The notes under the pieces: generated by a model
Seen by the model: only the letters and a program-made list of their open reading frames with translations
Database searches by the model: none
What the model was told of the DNA's origin: nothing
Made by a program: the position numbers and the translations under genes
Source of the DNA: Caldilineaceae bacterium
GTDB lineage: Bacteria; Chloroflexota; Anaerolineae; Caldilineales; Caldilineaceae
Assembly (NCBI GenBank): GCA_020634755.1
Contig: JACKBC010000005.1
Location: 153,982-217,981, forward strand
DNA: 64,000 bases
Direction: 5' to 3'
Shown: in pieces, positions 29,965-39,438 of the stretch
How the letters are laid out: every line of letters starts with the position of its first letter
How positions within the stretch are numbered: position 1 is the stretch's first letter

Positions 29965-31665
29965 ATGCCCGGCTCATCCGCGTGGCGCACGCGCGCTCAT
30001 ACCCATTTTACCACAGAAAAGACGTCGGCCAGCGGCACGCGCGGCGTTGTAGTCACCAATCATCCGCTGGGCAGTGCTGCCGGCGCCGAAATGCTGGCGC
30101 TGGGCGGCAATGCCATTGACGCCGCTGTGGCCGCGCTCTTTGCCCTGAACGTGGTCGAACCCATGATGGTGGGCCTCTTTGGCGCCGGCTGGACCAATAT
30201 CCGTTTGGCCGATGGCCGCGCCATTATTCTCGATAACTATGCGACCGCACCGCAAGCGGCAACCCCTGATTTATATCGGCCCATTGCGGACACCTGGCCC
30301 AACTACATGGAGACCGATGGTCGCGAAAATACCGTGGGCTATCGCGCCGTGGGCGCGCCGGGCACGCTCAAAGCCTGGTGTGAACTGGTGGCCCAGTGGG
30401 GCAAGTTGGATCTGGAAACGGTGTTGCAACCGGCCATTCGTCACGCCAAGCGTGGCTTTCAGGCCAGTGGTTATCTGTGTGAACTCATTGCCACTGCGCA
30501 GGCGGATCTGGCGCGCTTTCCCGCTTCGGCCAGCGTTTTTCTGCCCGAGGGCCAGCCGCCCCGGCCTGGCGATCTGATTGTGCAGGCCGACCTGGCCGAA
30601 TCACTCACTGCCATTGCGCAAGCCGGACCGGAGCTGCTTTACGGCGGGGCGCTGGGTCAGACTATTATCGACGACATGCAGCGCAACGGCGGTATTCTAA
30701 GCATGGACGATTTGCGCGCCTACGCGACGCTGCGCCGCGACCCGCTGACGGCGTCTTACCGCGGCTACGATGTGACCGTGCCGGCGCCGCCGTGTGCGGG
30801 CGGCGTGCATCTGCTGCAAATCCTGCGCATTTTGGAAGGGTACAATGTGGCCGAACTGGGCTACGGTACCGCCGATATGATTCACCTGCTGGCCGAATGT
30901 TTCAAGATCGCCTTTGCCGATCGCGCCGCCTATTTGGGCGATCCGGCCCAGGTGACGGCGCCGATTGAGTGGCTTATCTCTGCCGATTATGCGGATGAGC
31001 GTCGCCGCCAAATTGATATGCAGCATGGCCAAGCGCACGGCTCGGGTACGCCGCCGAGTACCGAATCCTCCAACACCACCCACGTTACCGTGGCCGATGG
31101 CGACGGCAACATTGCCTGCATGACGCAAACCATCAACAGCGGCTTTGGCAGCAAAGTCATGGTTCCCGGCACGGGCATTCTGCTCAACAATACCATGGCG
31201 CTCTTTGACCCGCACCCCGGCCAACCCAATTCGGTGCAGGGCGGTCGCCGTATGACCAGCAGCATGTGCCCCACCATCATCACGCGCCATGGTCAGCCTT
31301 TTCTGGCTTTGGGCACACCGGGCGGCGTGCGCATCTTCCCCAGCGTGCTGCAAGCTATTACCAATGTCATCGACCACGGCATGTCGCTGCAAGCGGCGGT
31401 GGAAGCGCCGCGCGTCTGGACGCAGGGCCAGGAGTTGGAAGTCGAAGCCGGCATTCCCCAAGCGGTGCGCACGACCCTGGCCGAACGCGGCCATCGCGTG
31501 GTGGAGGTCAACACGGTGGCCGGCGGCATGAACGGCGTGCTTTTTGATGTGGAGACCGCCGTTATGACCGGCGCTGCCTGCTGGCGCGCCGACGGCACAC
31601 CCATTGCGCTTGCCGGCGGACCGGCGCGCCCCGGCATTCGCTTCCGCCCCGCGGTGGTGGATTAG
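29965..31665 (+). CDS. ggt: Gamma-glutamyltransferase
   Basis: A 566-residue Ntn-hydrolase proenzyme. The self-processing site is SSNTTHVTVAD, with Thr371 as the new N-terminal nucleophile of the small subunit. Downstream are FGSKVMVPGTGILLNN and RRMTSSMCPTII, matching the family's substrate loop and the 'SSM-x-PT' motif, and GTPGG. The family cleaves gamma-glutamyl bonds of glutathione and similar compounds. No signal peptide is visible, so unlike the periplasmic enterobacterial enzyme it is predicted cytoplasmic. GAGGAG precedes the ATG. Confidence 0.9.
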   Translation: MPGSSAWRTRAHTHFTTEKTSASGTRGVVVTNHPLGSAAGAEMLALGGNAIDAAVAALFALNVVEPMMVGLFGAGWTNIRLADGRAIILDNYATAPQAATPDLYRPIADTWPNYMETDGRENTVGYRAVGAPGTLKAWCELVAQWGKLDLETVLQPAIRHAKRGFQASGYLCELIATAQADLARFPASASVFLPEGQPPRPGDLIVQADLAESLTAIAQAGPELLYGGALGQTIIDDMQRNGGILSMDDLRAYATLRRDPLTASYRGYDVTVPAPPCAGGVHLLQILRILEGYNVAELGYGTADMIHLLAECFKIAFADRAAYLGDPAQVTAPIEWLISADYADERRRQIDMQHGQAHGSGTPPSTESSNTTHVTVADGDGNIACMTQTINSGFGSKVMVPGTGILLNNTMALFDPHPGQPNSVQGGRRMTSSMCPTIITRHGQPFLALGTPGGVRIFPSVLQAITNVIDHGMSLQAAVEAPRVWTQGQELEVEAGIPQAVRTTLAERGHRVVEVNTVAGGMNGVLFDVETAVMTGAACWRADGTPIALAGGPARPGIRFRPAVVD

Positions 31666-31710
31666 CCGGCCAACTTGTCAGCGTTCAGCTAATCAACCGT
31701 CAGTCACCCA

Positions 31711-31799
31711 GCTGACCGGCTGAAATGCTGACCAGCTGAAATGCTGACCAGCTGAAATGCTGAAATGCTGACCAGCTGAAATGCTGAAACGCTGACACC
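31711..31799 (+). repeat. Short tandem repeat of GCTGAAATGCTGACCA
   Basis: About five imperfect copies of a roughly 16-bp unit (with an 11-bp variant) lie directly upstream of the next gene's ribosome-binding site. It is low-complexity, possibly a slippage-prone spacer. Confidence 0.8.
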
Positions 31800-31817
31800 T
31801 AACACAGGAGATCACAC

Positions 31818-32810
31818 ATGTCGCTTAAAATTGCCGTGGTGGGCACGGGCAAAGTGGCCGCCAATTATCTGACTGCTATGGCCAAAAATGATGATGTGGC
31901 GCTCAGCTACTACAACCGCACGCGCGCCAAGGCCGAGGCCACGGCAGCCCAATTTGGTGGGCGCGTGGCCGATTCGCTGGCTGATTTGCTGGCCGACGAT
32001 CCTGACGGCGTGTTGGTGTTGACTGCCGAGACCGTGCGCTATCAGATTGCGCAAGAGCTATTGGCGCTGGGACCGCGCCGCCTCTTTTTTGAAAAACCGC
32101 TGGTGGCGCAGCGGGGCCAGGCCGACGTGACCGAGGATGATTTTGCCAAAGGGCGCGAATTGTTGAATAGCGCCCACGCGGCCGGGGTTGAAACGGCCAT
32201 GGTCTTTAACTATCGCTTCTTTGCGCAAACGCAAAAGGCGCGGGCGCTGATTGCCGAATATGATTTGGGGCGTCCGGTCCATTTTACGGCGCTGGTGCAT
32301 TACGCCTGCTGGAGTCACTGCATTGACCTGCTGCTCTGGTTTATGGGCGAGGCTGCAACCATTACGGCGCTGGAAAGTGCAGAAGCGGGACCGTGCATGG
32401 GCAGCGAAAATGTGCGCAACGTCACCGCCGCCGTGCAAATGGCCAATGGCGCTGGCGGCGCGATTATTGGCACCTGCGCCATGGATTTCAATTTGCCACT
32501 CTATGAGCTGACGCTCTGCTTTGAACGCGGCCGCATCTCCATGCGTGATTTGGATGGCGACCTGGAGTTTATTGACTACGGCCGCGGCCGCCATGAAGTG
32601 CACGCCCTTAGCCGCAACGTATCGCGTTGGGACCAATATCGGGCCTCGTTTGGCAAGTCGATCAACGCCTATTTGGAGAGCCTGCGCCAAGGCGGACCGC
32701 CGCCCGTGCCGGGCATGGCGGGTCTGCAAGAGCTGCAATTTGAGGCCGCGCTCAAACGGTCCATTGCGCAGGGGCGACCGGTGGATGTGGCAAGAGAATT
32801 TGCGGTCTAA
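31818..32810 (+). CDS. Gfo/Idh/MocA family oxidoreductase
   Basis: 330 residues. An N-terminal NAD(P) fold (VVGTGKVAANYLTAM) leads to the canonical EKP motif in FFEKPLVA (about 93-100). The C-terminal domain has ALVHYACWSHCIDLLLWFMG, where His/Asp line the usual active site. Starts 10 bases after CAGGAG. It is the first gene of a same-strand run with mannonate dehydratase (48-bp gap) and a GNAT-VOC protein (4-bp overlap). Likely oxidises a sugar acid or similar. Confidence 0.82.
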   Translation: MSLKIAVVGTGKVAANYLTAMAKNDDVALSYYNRTRAKAEATAAQFGGRVADSLADLLADDPDGVLVLTAETVRYQIAQELLALGPRRLFFEKPLVAQRGQADVTEDDFAKGRELLNSAHAAGVETAMVFNYRFFAQTQKARALIAEYDLGRPVHFTALVHYACWSHCIDLLLWFMGEAATITALESAEAGPCMGSENVRNVTAAVQMANGAGGAIIGTCAMDFNLPLYELTLCFERGRISMRDLDGDLEFIDYGRGRHEVHALSRNVSRWDQYRASFGKSINAYLESLRQGGPPPVPGMAGLQELQFEAALKRSIAQGRPVDVAREFAV

Positions 32811-32858
32811 TCTGATTTTTGATAATTATGATTCAATCACTTCTGCAAAGGAGCATGT

Positions 32859-33938
32859 ATGAAACTTGGCCTTGGCCTTTATCGGGATCTGCTGACCCCG
32901 GAGAATTTGCGTTTTGCCAAGCAGGCCGGCTGCACCCATATTGTGGCGCATCTGCCCGGCCACTTTACGCGTGGCGATAAAATCATCACCTCGGACAATG
33001 CCGAGGCCGGTTTTGGGGTCTCTGAGGCTGATGATCCGATTTGGTCGTATGAGGGACTGGCTGACCTGAAAGCGTTGGTCAACAGCGAGGGGCTGGAGCT
33101 AGAGGCACTGGAAAATTTTGCCCCGGCACACTGGTATGATGTGCTGCTGGATGGTCCGCAACGCGACGCCCAGATGAGCCACATTAAAGAGATCGTGCGC
33201 ACGCTGGGGCGCGTAGGCATCCCCACCATGGGCTACTGCTTTACGCTGGCCGGCGTGTATGGACGCACCGAAGGCGAATTTGCGCGCGGCGGCGCTCGCT
33301 CGGTTGGCTTTACCAGCCCGGTGGAAAAGCCCATTCGCGGCGGCATGGTCTGGAACATGGTGTATGATGTGGAGCGCTTTAACCGCGCCGCACCGGGCGA
33401 TGTAGTGGCGCCGGTCTCTTCCGCGGAAATCTGGCGGCGACTGGAGGGCTTTTTGGACGAGATGATTCCGGTGGCCGAAGAGGCGGGCGTCAAGCTGGCC
33501 TTTCACCCGGATGACCCGCCGCTGCCGGTGCTGCGCAACACGGCGCGTCTGGTGACCAGCGGCGACCATTTTCAACAGGTGTTGGACCTAAAGCCCAGCC
33601 CGGTCAATACCGTTGAGTTTTGCGTGGGCACCATTTCGGAGATGCCGGGCACCGACGTGTATGAGACGGTGGCGCGCTACAGCCGCGGGGGTAAGCTGGC
33701 CTATGTGCATCTGCGCAATGTTCACGGCAAAGCGCCCGCTTATCACGAAACGTTTGTGGATGATGGTGACACCGATATGATCGAGGTGATTCGCATTCTG
33801 CACCGCAACGGTTTCGACGGCGTACTCATTCCCGACCACACGCCCATTTTGGAATGCGCCGCGCCCTGGCACGCCGGCATGGCCCATGCGTTGGGCTGGA
33901 TGCGAGCGGTCATGACAATGGTGGAACGCGCCCAGTGA
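32859..33938 (+). CDS. uxuA: Mannonate dehydratase
   Basis: A 359-residue TIM-barrel enzyme that dehydrates D-mannonate to 2-keto-3-deoxygluconate in hexuronate catabolism. Family motifs in order: HPDDPPLPV (about 217), EFCVGTISEMPG (about 249-260), HLRNVHGKAP (about 285), DDGDTDM (about 303-309) and IPDHTPIL (about 327), which supply the metal-binding His/Cys/Asp residues. Length is like the shorter (about 350-residue) bacterial form. AAAGGAG precedes the ATG. Together with adjacent oxidoreductases it suggests a sugar-acid pathway. Confidence 0.88.
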   Translation: MKLGLGLYRDLLTPENLRFAKQAGCTHIVAHLPGHFTRGDKIITSDNAEAGFGVSEADDPIWSYEGLADLKALVNSEGLELEALENFAPAHWYDVLLDGPQRDAQMSHIKEIVRTLGRVGIPTMGYCFTLAGVYGRTEGEFARGGARSVGFTSPVEKPIRGGMVWNMVYDVERFNRAAPGDVVAPVSSAEIWRRLEGFLDEMIPVAEEAGVKLAFHPDDPPLPVLRNTARLVTSGDHFQQVLDLKPSPVNTVEFCVGTISEMPGTDVYETVARYSRGGKLAYVHLRNVHGKAPAYHETFVDDGDTDMIEVIRILHRNGFDGVLIPDHTPILECAAPWHAGMAHALGWMRAVMTMVERAQ

Positions 33939-34849
33939 GCCCACAATTGCGAACCGAACGGCTGGTGCTGCGACCGCTAACCCTGGACGATGCGCCGGCG
34001 CTCCATCAGGTTTATGGCGATGCTGCGACCATGCGCTTTATGCCCAACCTGCCGCATGCCAGCGTGGAGGAGACGCGCCAGCATCTGGCCCATGCATTGG
34101 ATGTATCGGGCGCCGTCCACTGGGCCATCTGTTTGGATGATGATGGTGATGCCATTGGGCATCTCAACTATTTGGGCCAAACCGTGCTGCCGGGCCTGGG
34201 CTATATTTTGCGCCGCGATCAGTGGAATCAAGGCTATGTGACCGAGGCGTGCCGCGCCGCGCTGGACTACGGTTTTGACCAGATGAATCTGGATCGAGTG
34301 GAATTGTGGATTGATGAAAGCAACTTGGCTTCGCAGCGGGTGGCGCAAAAGTTAGGGTTTCGAGTTAAAGGCACGCTGCCGTTGCGCTACGGCCATGAGA
34401 CCATGCATAAGATCATGCAGGTGCATGGCATGTGGCGGCATGATTGGCGCAATGTAGAAGCACCACGCACGGGCGTCGACTTCTTCAGCGCGCAGCCGGT
34501 GCTGCCGGTGCACAACGTGACGACCAGCGCCCATTGGTTTCGCGACAAGCTGGGGTTTCGCATTGACTTTCTCTATGGCGCGCCGCCGCGTCATGCCGCC
34601 GTTTCGCGCGGCGATTGGACCGGGCGTATGGTCACCTTTCAGCTTACGCGGGTTCCACCAGAGCGGGTGATTACACCGGCGGGTTATATATACGTTATGG
34701 TGGGAACCAATATTGACGAATTGTTTGACCAATATCAAAGCGCAGGCGTCGACATCGTGGCGGAGCCAGTTAGCCAGCCGTGGGGAATGCGCGAATTTAC
34801 TATCCGCGAGCCCAATGGGCATGAGTTGCGTTTTGGCACGCAGGGGTGA
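33935..34849 (+). CDS. GNAT acetyltransferase fused to a glyoxalase/VOC domain
   Basis: 304 residues. Residues 1-165 are a RimJ/RimL-type GNAT domain (RTERLVLRPLTLDDA, then YILRRDQWNQGYVTEAC for acetyl-CoA binding and NLASQRVAQKLGFR). About 185-304 are a VOC-fold domain (PVLPVHNVTTSAHWFRDKLGFRI, ending FTIREPNGHELRF). GTG at 33935 overlaps the uxuA stop as GTGA, so the two are coupled. Acyl acceptor and VOC ligand are unknown; the fusion is uncommon but known in annotation of multidomain acetyltransferases. Confidence 0.82.
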   Translation: MSPQLRTERLVLRPLTLDDAPALHQVYGDAATMRFMPNLPHASVEETRQHLAHALDVSGAVHWAICLDDDGDAIGHLNYLGQTVLPGLGYILRRDQWNQGYVTEACRAALDYGFDQMNLDRVELWIDESNLASQRVAQKLGFRVKGTLPLRYGHETMHKIMQVHGMWRHDWRNVEAPRTGVDFFSAQPVLPVHNVTTSAHWFRDKLGFRIDFLYGAPPRHAAVSRGDWTGRMVTFQLTRVPPERVITPAGYIYVMVGTNIDELFDQYQSAGVDIVAEPVSQPWGMREFTIREPNGHELRFGTQG

Positions 34850-34855
34850 TGAAAT

Positions 34856-34890
34856 AAAAGAGGGTGGCCCAGCGGCCACCCTCTTTTATT
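34856..34890. terminator. Bidirectional terminator between convergent operons
   Basis: The stem AAAAGAGGGTGGCC / GGCCACCCTCTTTT is perfect with a 5-base loop, 6 bp past the GNAT-VOC stop and facing the ABC-transporter gene from the other side. Confidence 0.92.
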
Positions 34891-34943
34891 TTTTATATAA
34901 CTATGTAGCGCTTGAGGACCCCAAGAGCCACATTTTATACTGA

Positions 34944-36281
34944 TTACGGACGCGGCAGCTGCATAACTTCTTGGCAGGCGTCCTGCACCGCTTGCATGCC
35001 TTCTTCAAAGCTCACATCGCCATAGAAGAGGTCAAGGCTTGTGTTGGCCCAAGTGTCCTGCAGCTCTTGGAAGCGCAGATTTGACGGATGCGGGAAGGGG
35101 CCGGGCTCATCGCTCATCCACTGCAAGGCATCTTGGAAGATGGGGTGCAGCAGATCTTTCAGCTCCGGCGCTTCCCAGACCGATTTGCGGGCCGTGGGCT
35201 GATTGGAGCTATTGAGCACGCTCTCAACGCCGGCTTCCGTATTGGTCAGCTGCACACACAGGTCAAAGGCCTCTGTGGGATATTGTGACTGTGCGGCCAC
35301 CGAGAAGCACTCGACAAAGGCCTGATAGCCACGTGCGTGATCCGGGCTGTTGGGGAAGAGGCGCAAGTCATATTGGAAGCGGTCGGCAATGGTTTCATCC
35401 AAGCTGCGCACGGCATAGGTGCCCAGGGTGGAGGTGGCCAAGGTGCCCGCCGCAAATTGCAGCCCTTCGGCCTCTGCGCGATTGGGGGCCGCTTTGAGTT
35501 CTGTGCGCAGGCTTGTGACCCATTTGGCTGCCTCAATCGAGGCTGGATCCACATTGAAGGTGAAGTTGTCGCGGCTTTCATCCAAGATATCGCCGCCGTA
35601 GGTGCGGGCAAATGAGCAGTGGTCATAGTAGTTGCCGGGCAGCACGTTGGTGCCGAAGATCAGATTGTCGGGATCCGAAGCGGCGGCGGCCATCTCTGCA
35701 TATTCAGTGGTCGTCCAATTGTTGTCGGCGGGCGGCTGCAAGCCATTCTGATCCAGCAGGTCCAGGTTAAAGATGATCAGCGCTGGGTTGCCGGGGTGCA
35801 TCAAATAGGGCAGGCCATATAGCTTGCCTTCATACGTACAACCGGCCAAACCAGCGCTAAAGAAGTCATCCATGCCGGGGTCATTGGCGGCAATCATATC
35901 TTCCATGGCCACAAATGCGCCCTTGGCGACCAGGAACGGGAACCATTTGACGCCGCTAAAGGAGACATCCCACAGCGTGTTGGTGGCCATGGCCGCCTGC
36001 TGCTTTTTGTTCATCTCCCCATAGATAATCTCGTCAATGTTGAGGTCAACATCTGGATTGTCTGCGGCCCACGTCTTGGCAATGGTGCGCTGCCACTCAT
36101 TGCGCGGATCGGCATAGGTGGCAATCGACATCTCCTTCTTTTCCGTATCAGCTGCGGCGCTGCTGCTGCTGTCGCCGGACGGAGCGGCGGCGGGAGCACA
36201 GGCGGCCAGGGCGGCGCCCACGCTAGTGACGCCCATTATTTTCAACATGTGGCGACGCGAAATTGCATGTTTGTAAGACAT
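34944..36281 (-). CDS. ABC sugar-transport substrate-binding lipoprotein (CUT1 type)
   Basis: A 445-residue extracytoplasmic solute-binding protein. The N-terminus has a Tat-like SRRHMLKIMGV segment followed by a lipobox LAAC (Cys about 28) and a Ser/Ala-rich tether. The body shows the MalE/UgpB pattern (GKLYGLPYLMHPGNPALIIFNLDLL, about 150-180). AAGGAGG lies upstream. It is the last gene after two permease genes, an unusual order; no ATPase gene is nearby, as is usual when a shared MsmK-type ATPase is used. Confidence 0.88.
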   Translation of the reverse strand: MSYKHAISRRHMLKIMGVTSVGAALAACAPAAAPSGDSSSSAAADTEKKEMSIATYADPRNEWQRTIAKTWAADNPDVDLNIDEIIYGEMNKKQQAAMATNTLWDVSFSGVKWFPFLVAKGAFVAMEDMIAANDPGMDDFFSAGLAGCTYEGKLYGLPYLMHPGNPALIIFNLDLLDQNGLQPPADNNWTTTEYAEMAAAASDPDNLIFGTNVLPGNYYDHCSFARTYGGDILDESRDNFTFNVDPASIEAAKWVTSLRTELKAAPNRAEAEGLQFAAGTLATSTLGTYAVRSLDETIADRFQYDLRLFPNSPDHARGYQAFVECFSVAAQSQYPTEAFDLCVQLTNTEAGVESVLNSSNQPTARKSVWEAPELKDLLHPIFQDALQWMSDEPGPFPHPSNLRFQELQDTWANTSLDLFYGDVSFEEGMQAVQDACQEVMQLPRP

Positions 36282-36318
36282 TTATTTCCTCCTTGTAAGA
36301 CAATTGAATTGAACATAC

Positions 36319-36410
36319 GCGGCCTTCGGCAAAGCCAGAGCGCCCAGCATAAAAGTTGCCTGGTCAGCCGTGCTTTTCACTCGTGGCGTTCTACGGGCGC
36401 CGCGTAAGTA
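36319..36410. repeat. Dispersed repeat family F, copy 1
   Basis: GCCTTCGGCAAA, then CTGGTCAGCC-x-TGC and GCGTTCTAC-x-GG-x-GC...GTAAG occur in the same order at 46111-46192. It fills the gap between permease and binding-protein genes. Confidence 0.55.
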
Positions 36411-36425
36411 GTACGAATAATGATG

Positions 36426-37148
36426 TTAGCCCTTCATGCCGGAAAGCACAATGCCTTCAACAAAGTAGCGTTGGGCGGCAAAGAAGAGAACCAATACGGG
36501 TGCAATGACCATGACCGAAGCGGCCATGAGCAAATGTTCCAACGGGAGTCCTGACGATTCGGGTACGCTCTTAAAATAGTTTAGCCCCAGCGCCAACGTA
36601 AAGTTTTCTGGCGAATTGAGATAGATAAGCGGATTGACAAAGTCGTTCCAGTGGGCAATAAACGAAATCACAGCCACCGTGGCCAAGGCCGGTTTGGAGA
36701 GCGGCGTCAGGATCGACCAGAAAATGCGCCAGTAGCTGGCGCCGTCGATGAGCGCTGCTTCATCCAGCTCGCGCGGCAAGGTGCGGATGAATTGGCGCAG
36801 CAGAAAAATGTTAAAAGCGCCGCCGCCAAACAGATAGGGCACCCACAGCGGAAAGAGCGTGTTGATCCAGCCCAGCTTGTTGAACAGAATGAACTGCGGG
36901 ATTAAGGTCACCTGGGCCGGCAGCATCATGGTGGCCAGTGTGATGATGAAGATGCCATCGCGTCCCGGATATTCAAAGCGGGCAAACGAGTAGGCCACAA
37001 TCGAAGCCGAAATAACCGAACCCAGCGTGGCAATGGTGACGACGAAAACGCTGTTCCAGGCCCACTGTATAAAAGGCACTTTTTCGATTACGCGGGAATA
37101 GTTGTGCCACTGGGGCGTGGCGGGAAACCAAGTGGGCGGAAAGGTCAT
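36426..37148 (-). CDS. ABC sugar-transport permease (MalG-like), main part after a frameshift
   Basis: 240 residues with five membrane segments and the EAA loop EAALIDGASYWRIFWSILTPLSKP (about 124-147) that contacts the ATPase. It starts inside the protein (MTFPPTWFPATPQWHNYSRV), where intact MalG-like permeases already have a first membrane segment. That segment is encoded in another frame just upstream (37153-37341). Reading through one extra base gives the usual 'SSLK...FE-LMTFPPTW' joint, so this is one gene split by a +1 change. It could be a sequencing error, a recent mutation, or be rescued by re-initiation at this ATG. Confidence 0.8.
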   Translation of the reverse strand: MTFPPTWFPATPQWHNYSRVIEKVPFIQWAWNSVFVVTIATLGSVISASIVAYSFARFEYPGRDGIFIITLATMMLPAQVTLIPQFILFNKLGWINTLFPLWVPYLFGGGAFNIFLLRQFIRTLPRELDEAALIDGASYWRIFWSILTPLSKPALATVAVISFIAHWNDFVNPLIYLNSPENFTLALGLNYFKSVPESSGLPLEHLLMAASVMVIAPVLVLFFAAQRYFVEGIVLSGMKG

Positions 37149-37152
37149 CAGC

Positions 37153-37341
37153 TCAAACGGCGCTCTTCAGTGAGCTGGATACCGTCCAGAAAAAAGGAAA
37201 CATAAAGATAATTGCCAGCACGATCAGCGTGGCGTAGAGCAGAATGATGTTGGGTCGGAAGTGCGTGTTGCGTACGACCGAACGTGTTGGCGTCGATGAG
37301 GTTGAACCGAGATAGCCGGACAGGTTGTTTTGTGTAGCCAT
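37153..37341 (-). pseudogene. N-terminal fragment of the MalG-like permease
   Basis: 62 codons encode a cytoplasmic leader and the first membrane segment (NIILLYATLIVLAIIFMFPF) and stop at TGA after FFWTVSSSLKSAV. It is the missing start of the permease at 36426-37148; the frames differ by one base around 37153-37165 with no long homopolymer. It begins 5 bp after the MalF-like gene. Confidence 0.8.
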
Positions 37342-37346
37342 AGCCG

Positions 37347-38312
37347 TTAGTCTCCAGCGTAATACACCCAGCGGTTGGACAACCTAAGCTGAATGAAGGT
37401 GAATATGAGCAGGATCACCACGAAAATCCAGGCTAGTGCTGAACCATACCCCATACGGAAATACTCGAACGCCTGACGATAAATGTGCAGCGCATAGAAC
37501 CAAGTGGCATAGGAAGGACCGCCCAGCGTGGCCACAAAGGCCAGCGTGAATACTTTGAGCGCACCGATAATGCCCAACACCAAGTTGAAAAAGAGCGTCG
37601 GCGTGATGAGCGGTAACGTCACCGCACGGAAGCGCGCCCAAGACCCTGCGCCATCAATGGCCGCGGCCTCGTAGAGCTCGCGCGGGACGCCTTGCAAACC
37701 GGCCAAGAAGATCAACATGGAGTTGCCGCCGATGGCCGCCCACAAGCTGATAATGATCAATGCGGGCAGCGCCCACTCTTTGCTGGTCAACCAGCCCGGC
37801 CCAGCAATGCCCATCCAGCGCAGCACCACGTTGATCGGCCCTACGCTGGGGTGGAAAAGCCAGCTCCACAGCAGGGCCAGCGCCACGGCCGGCGTCAGGC
37901 TGGGCAGAAAGAAGAGCGTGCGAAATATATTGGTTCCCTTGACGCCCTGGTTGAGCAGGATGGCCAAAAGGAGCGAGCCGAGCAGACCCAGCGGCACCAC
38001 TGCCAGCGCATAGACAAAGGTGCGCCAGAGCGATGGCCAGAAGAGATCGTCATTGGTAAATGCATTCACATAATTTTCTAGACCAAGAAAGCGCGGCGCG
38101 CTGATGATCTCATATTCGGTGAAACTGAGATAGGCCGAAGCCAGGATCGGACCCAAGATGAAGATGAGCAAGCCCAAGGCCCAAGGCAGCAAAAAAATAT
38201 ATCCCCACATAGCTTCGTTGGCTTTCCTGGGGGTTCGTATGCCGAGTAAACGACCCCACAGGGCTACTTTGGGCTTATTAATTGTGGGAGTTGACTCAAC
38301 TGCGAGTGCCAT
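37347..38312 (-). CDS. ABC sugar-transport permease (MalF-like)
   Basis: A 321-residue inner-membrane protein with six predicted segments. The EAA motif EAAAIDGAGSWARFRAVTLPLITPT (about 225-249) is complete. A first segment (about 38-60) follows a charged leader. It is the first gene of the transporter operon (MalF-like, broken MalG-like, binding protein). Substrate is probably an oligosaccharide or sugar derivative, given the neighbouring glucokinase and uronate genes. Confidence 0.9.
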   Translation of the reverse strand: MALAVESTPTINKPKVALWGRLLGIRTPRKANEAMWGYIFLLPWALGLLIFILGPILASAYLSFTEYEIISAPRFLGLENYVNAFTNDDLFWPSLWRTFVYALAVVPLGLLGSLLLAILLNQGVKGTNIFRTLFFLPSLTPAVALALLWSWLFHPSVGPINVVLRWMGIAGPGWLTSKEWALPALIIISLWAAIGGNSMLIFLAGLQGVPRELYEAAAIDGAGSWARFRAVTLPLITPTLFFNLVLGIIGALKVFTLAFVATLGGPSYATWFYALHIYRQAFEYFRMGYGSALAWIFVVILLIFTFIQLRLSNRWVYYAGD

Positions 38313-38914
38313 GAGAACTCCTTTCTAAGACGAGAGATGTGTGATTCTGGCTGCGCCAATAGTTGCTATGGCTCCAGCATTTTCTCTGGAACCACTCCAT
38401 ATACATGGCGCGTCATAATGAAATTCAAGGGGAAAAGAATTTCAAGGGAAGCTTTTGGAACAGGTTCTCTACAAGACGTTTGGACGATGCAAGACCCGGG
38501 TCAATATCACTTGCTTGACATATGCGCTTTTCGTGACACTCCGCGGGCGCTGTGTCGTCATCTACTTTAAAGTGTACTGCATAACGGACCGTTGCACAAA
38601 CTCTATCAAACCTACAAACTGCCTATCTACGGCTGGTTTTGCTTGGAACCTCCCCTCAGCGCATGGATGCCAGAACGTTGCAGTCGTGGCGTCGCTGACG
38701 GCATATTGAATAGGTGTTTTTAGATCAATGAAAGGGGAATTCCACTCTCTCAACAATGCAATTGAGGAATTATGTTACGCAAGCCTTGACAATCGCCGAC
38801 GTTCCTGTTTTGAGATTCTCGCTCTACAATTGAGATGTAAGTCAATTTATACAAAATCACATTTATAACAACCGCAAATATATTGAATCTCTTACCGATG
38901 AAAGAGGAATTAAC
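38313..38914. other. Intergenic region without a gene (divergent promoters)
   Basis: 602 bases between the ABC operon and the DUF4405 gene. It includes a diverged family A element at 38770-38845 and faint similarity to family F around 38525-38570. I see no credible coding frame. Confidence 0.6.
38770..38845 (+). repeat. Diverged family A element
   Basis: The left end TTATGTTACGCAAGCCT and the inner CGACGTTCCTGTTT match the 86-bp copies; the right half has decayed. Confidence 0.6.
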
Positions 38915-39436
38915 ATGCAAGCGCAACAAAAATCTGTCAGCCGCAACACGGTAAATTATCTAATTGACATAATCATCTTTTTGGCCTTTTTGATCACGTT
39001 TAACCCACACGCCACCGGCATGGCCATTCACGAATGGCTGGGCATTGCGTTTGCTGGCGGTATTATGACGCATCTGCTGCTGCACTGGCAGTGGATCGTC
39101 GGGATTACGCAGCGCTTTTTAAAGAGCGCCACCACAAACGCACGACTGAACTATGTTGTCAATATGCTCTTCTTTATAAACATGGTGGTTGTCATCTTTA
39201 CCGGCATTATGATCTCCGAAGAGGCGCTGCCGACGCTGGGCATAACGCTGGGGCACAGTTTCATTTGGAAGATGGTGCATACGACGGCTTCTGACGTGGC
39301 GTTGGGGCTGTTGGGTCTACACGTGGCCTTGCACTGGCGCTGGATTGTCAACACGACCAAGCGCTTTTTTGCACGGCCAAAAACACAAAAATCAACGGTC
39401 GTGCTGCCGCGCGGCGTTGTACAGAAAGGGGCTTAA
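38915..39436 (+). CDS. DUF4405-like four-helix membrane protein (possible b-type haem protein)
   Basis: 173 residues with four membrane segments. Paired histidines occur in IHEWLGIAFAGGIMTHLLLHWQW and in MVHTTASDVALGLLGLHVALHW, the repeated 'H-x19-22-H-x3-H-W' pattern of DUF4405/cytochrome b561-like proteins. A haem-mediated electron-transfer role across the membrane is therefore plausible. GAAAGAGGAA precedes the ATG. It is followed after 2 bp by a His/Ser-rich membrane protein and, 0.7 kb later, by a two-component system. Confidence 0.75.
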   Translation: MQAQQKSVSRNTVNYLIDIIIFLAFLITFNPHATGMAIHEWLGIAFAGGIMTHLLLHWQWIVGITQRFLKSATTNARLNYVVNMLFFINMVVVIFTGIMISEEALPTLGITLGHSFIWKMVHTTASDVALGLLGLHVALHWRWIVNTTKRFFARPKTQKSTVVLPRGVVQKGA

Positions 39437-39438
39437 TC

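Noticed and set aside
31711..31799. Short direct repeats as a CRISPR-like array
   Set aside because: Unit is only 11-16 bp with no unique spacers and no cas genes.
36426..37341. Programmed ribosomal frameshift in the permease
   Set aside because: There is no slippery heptamer or downstream structure at the junction; a mutation or sequence error is simpler.
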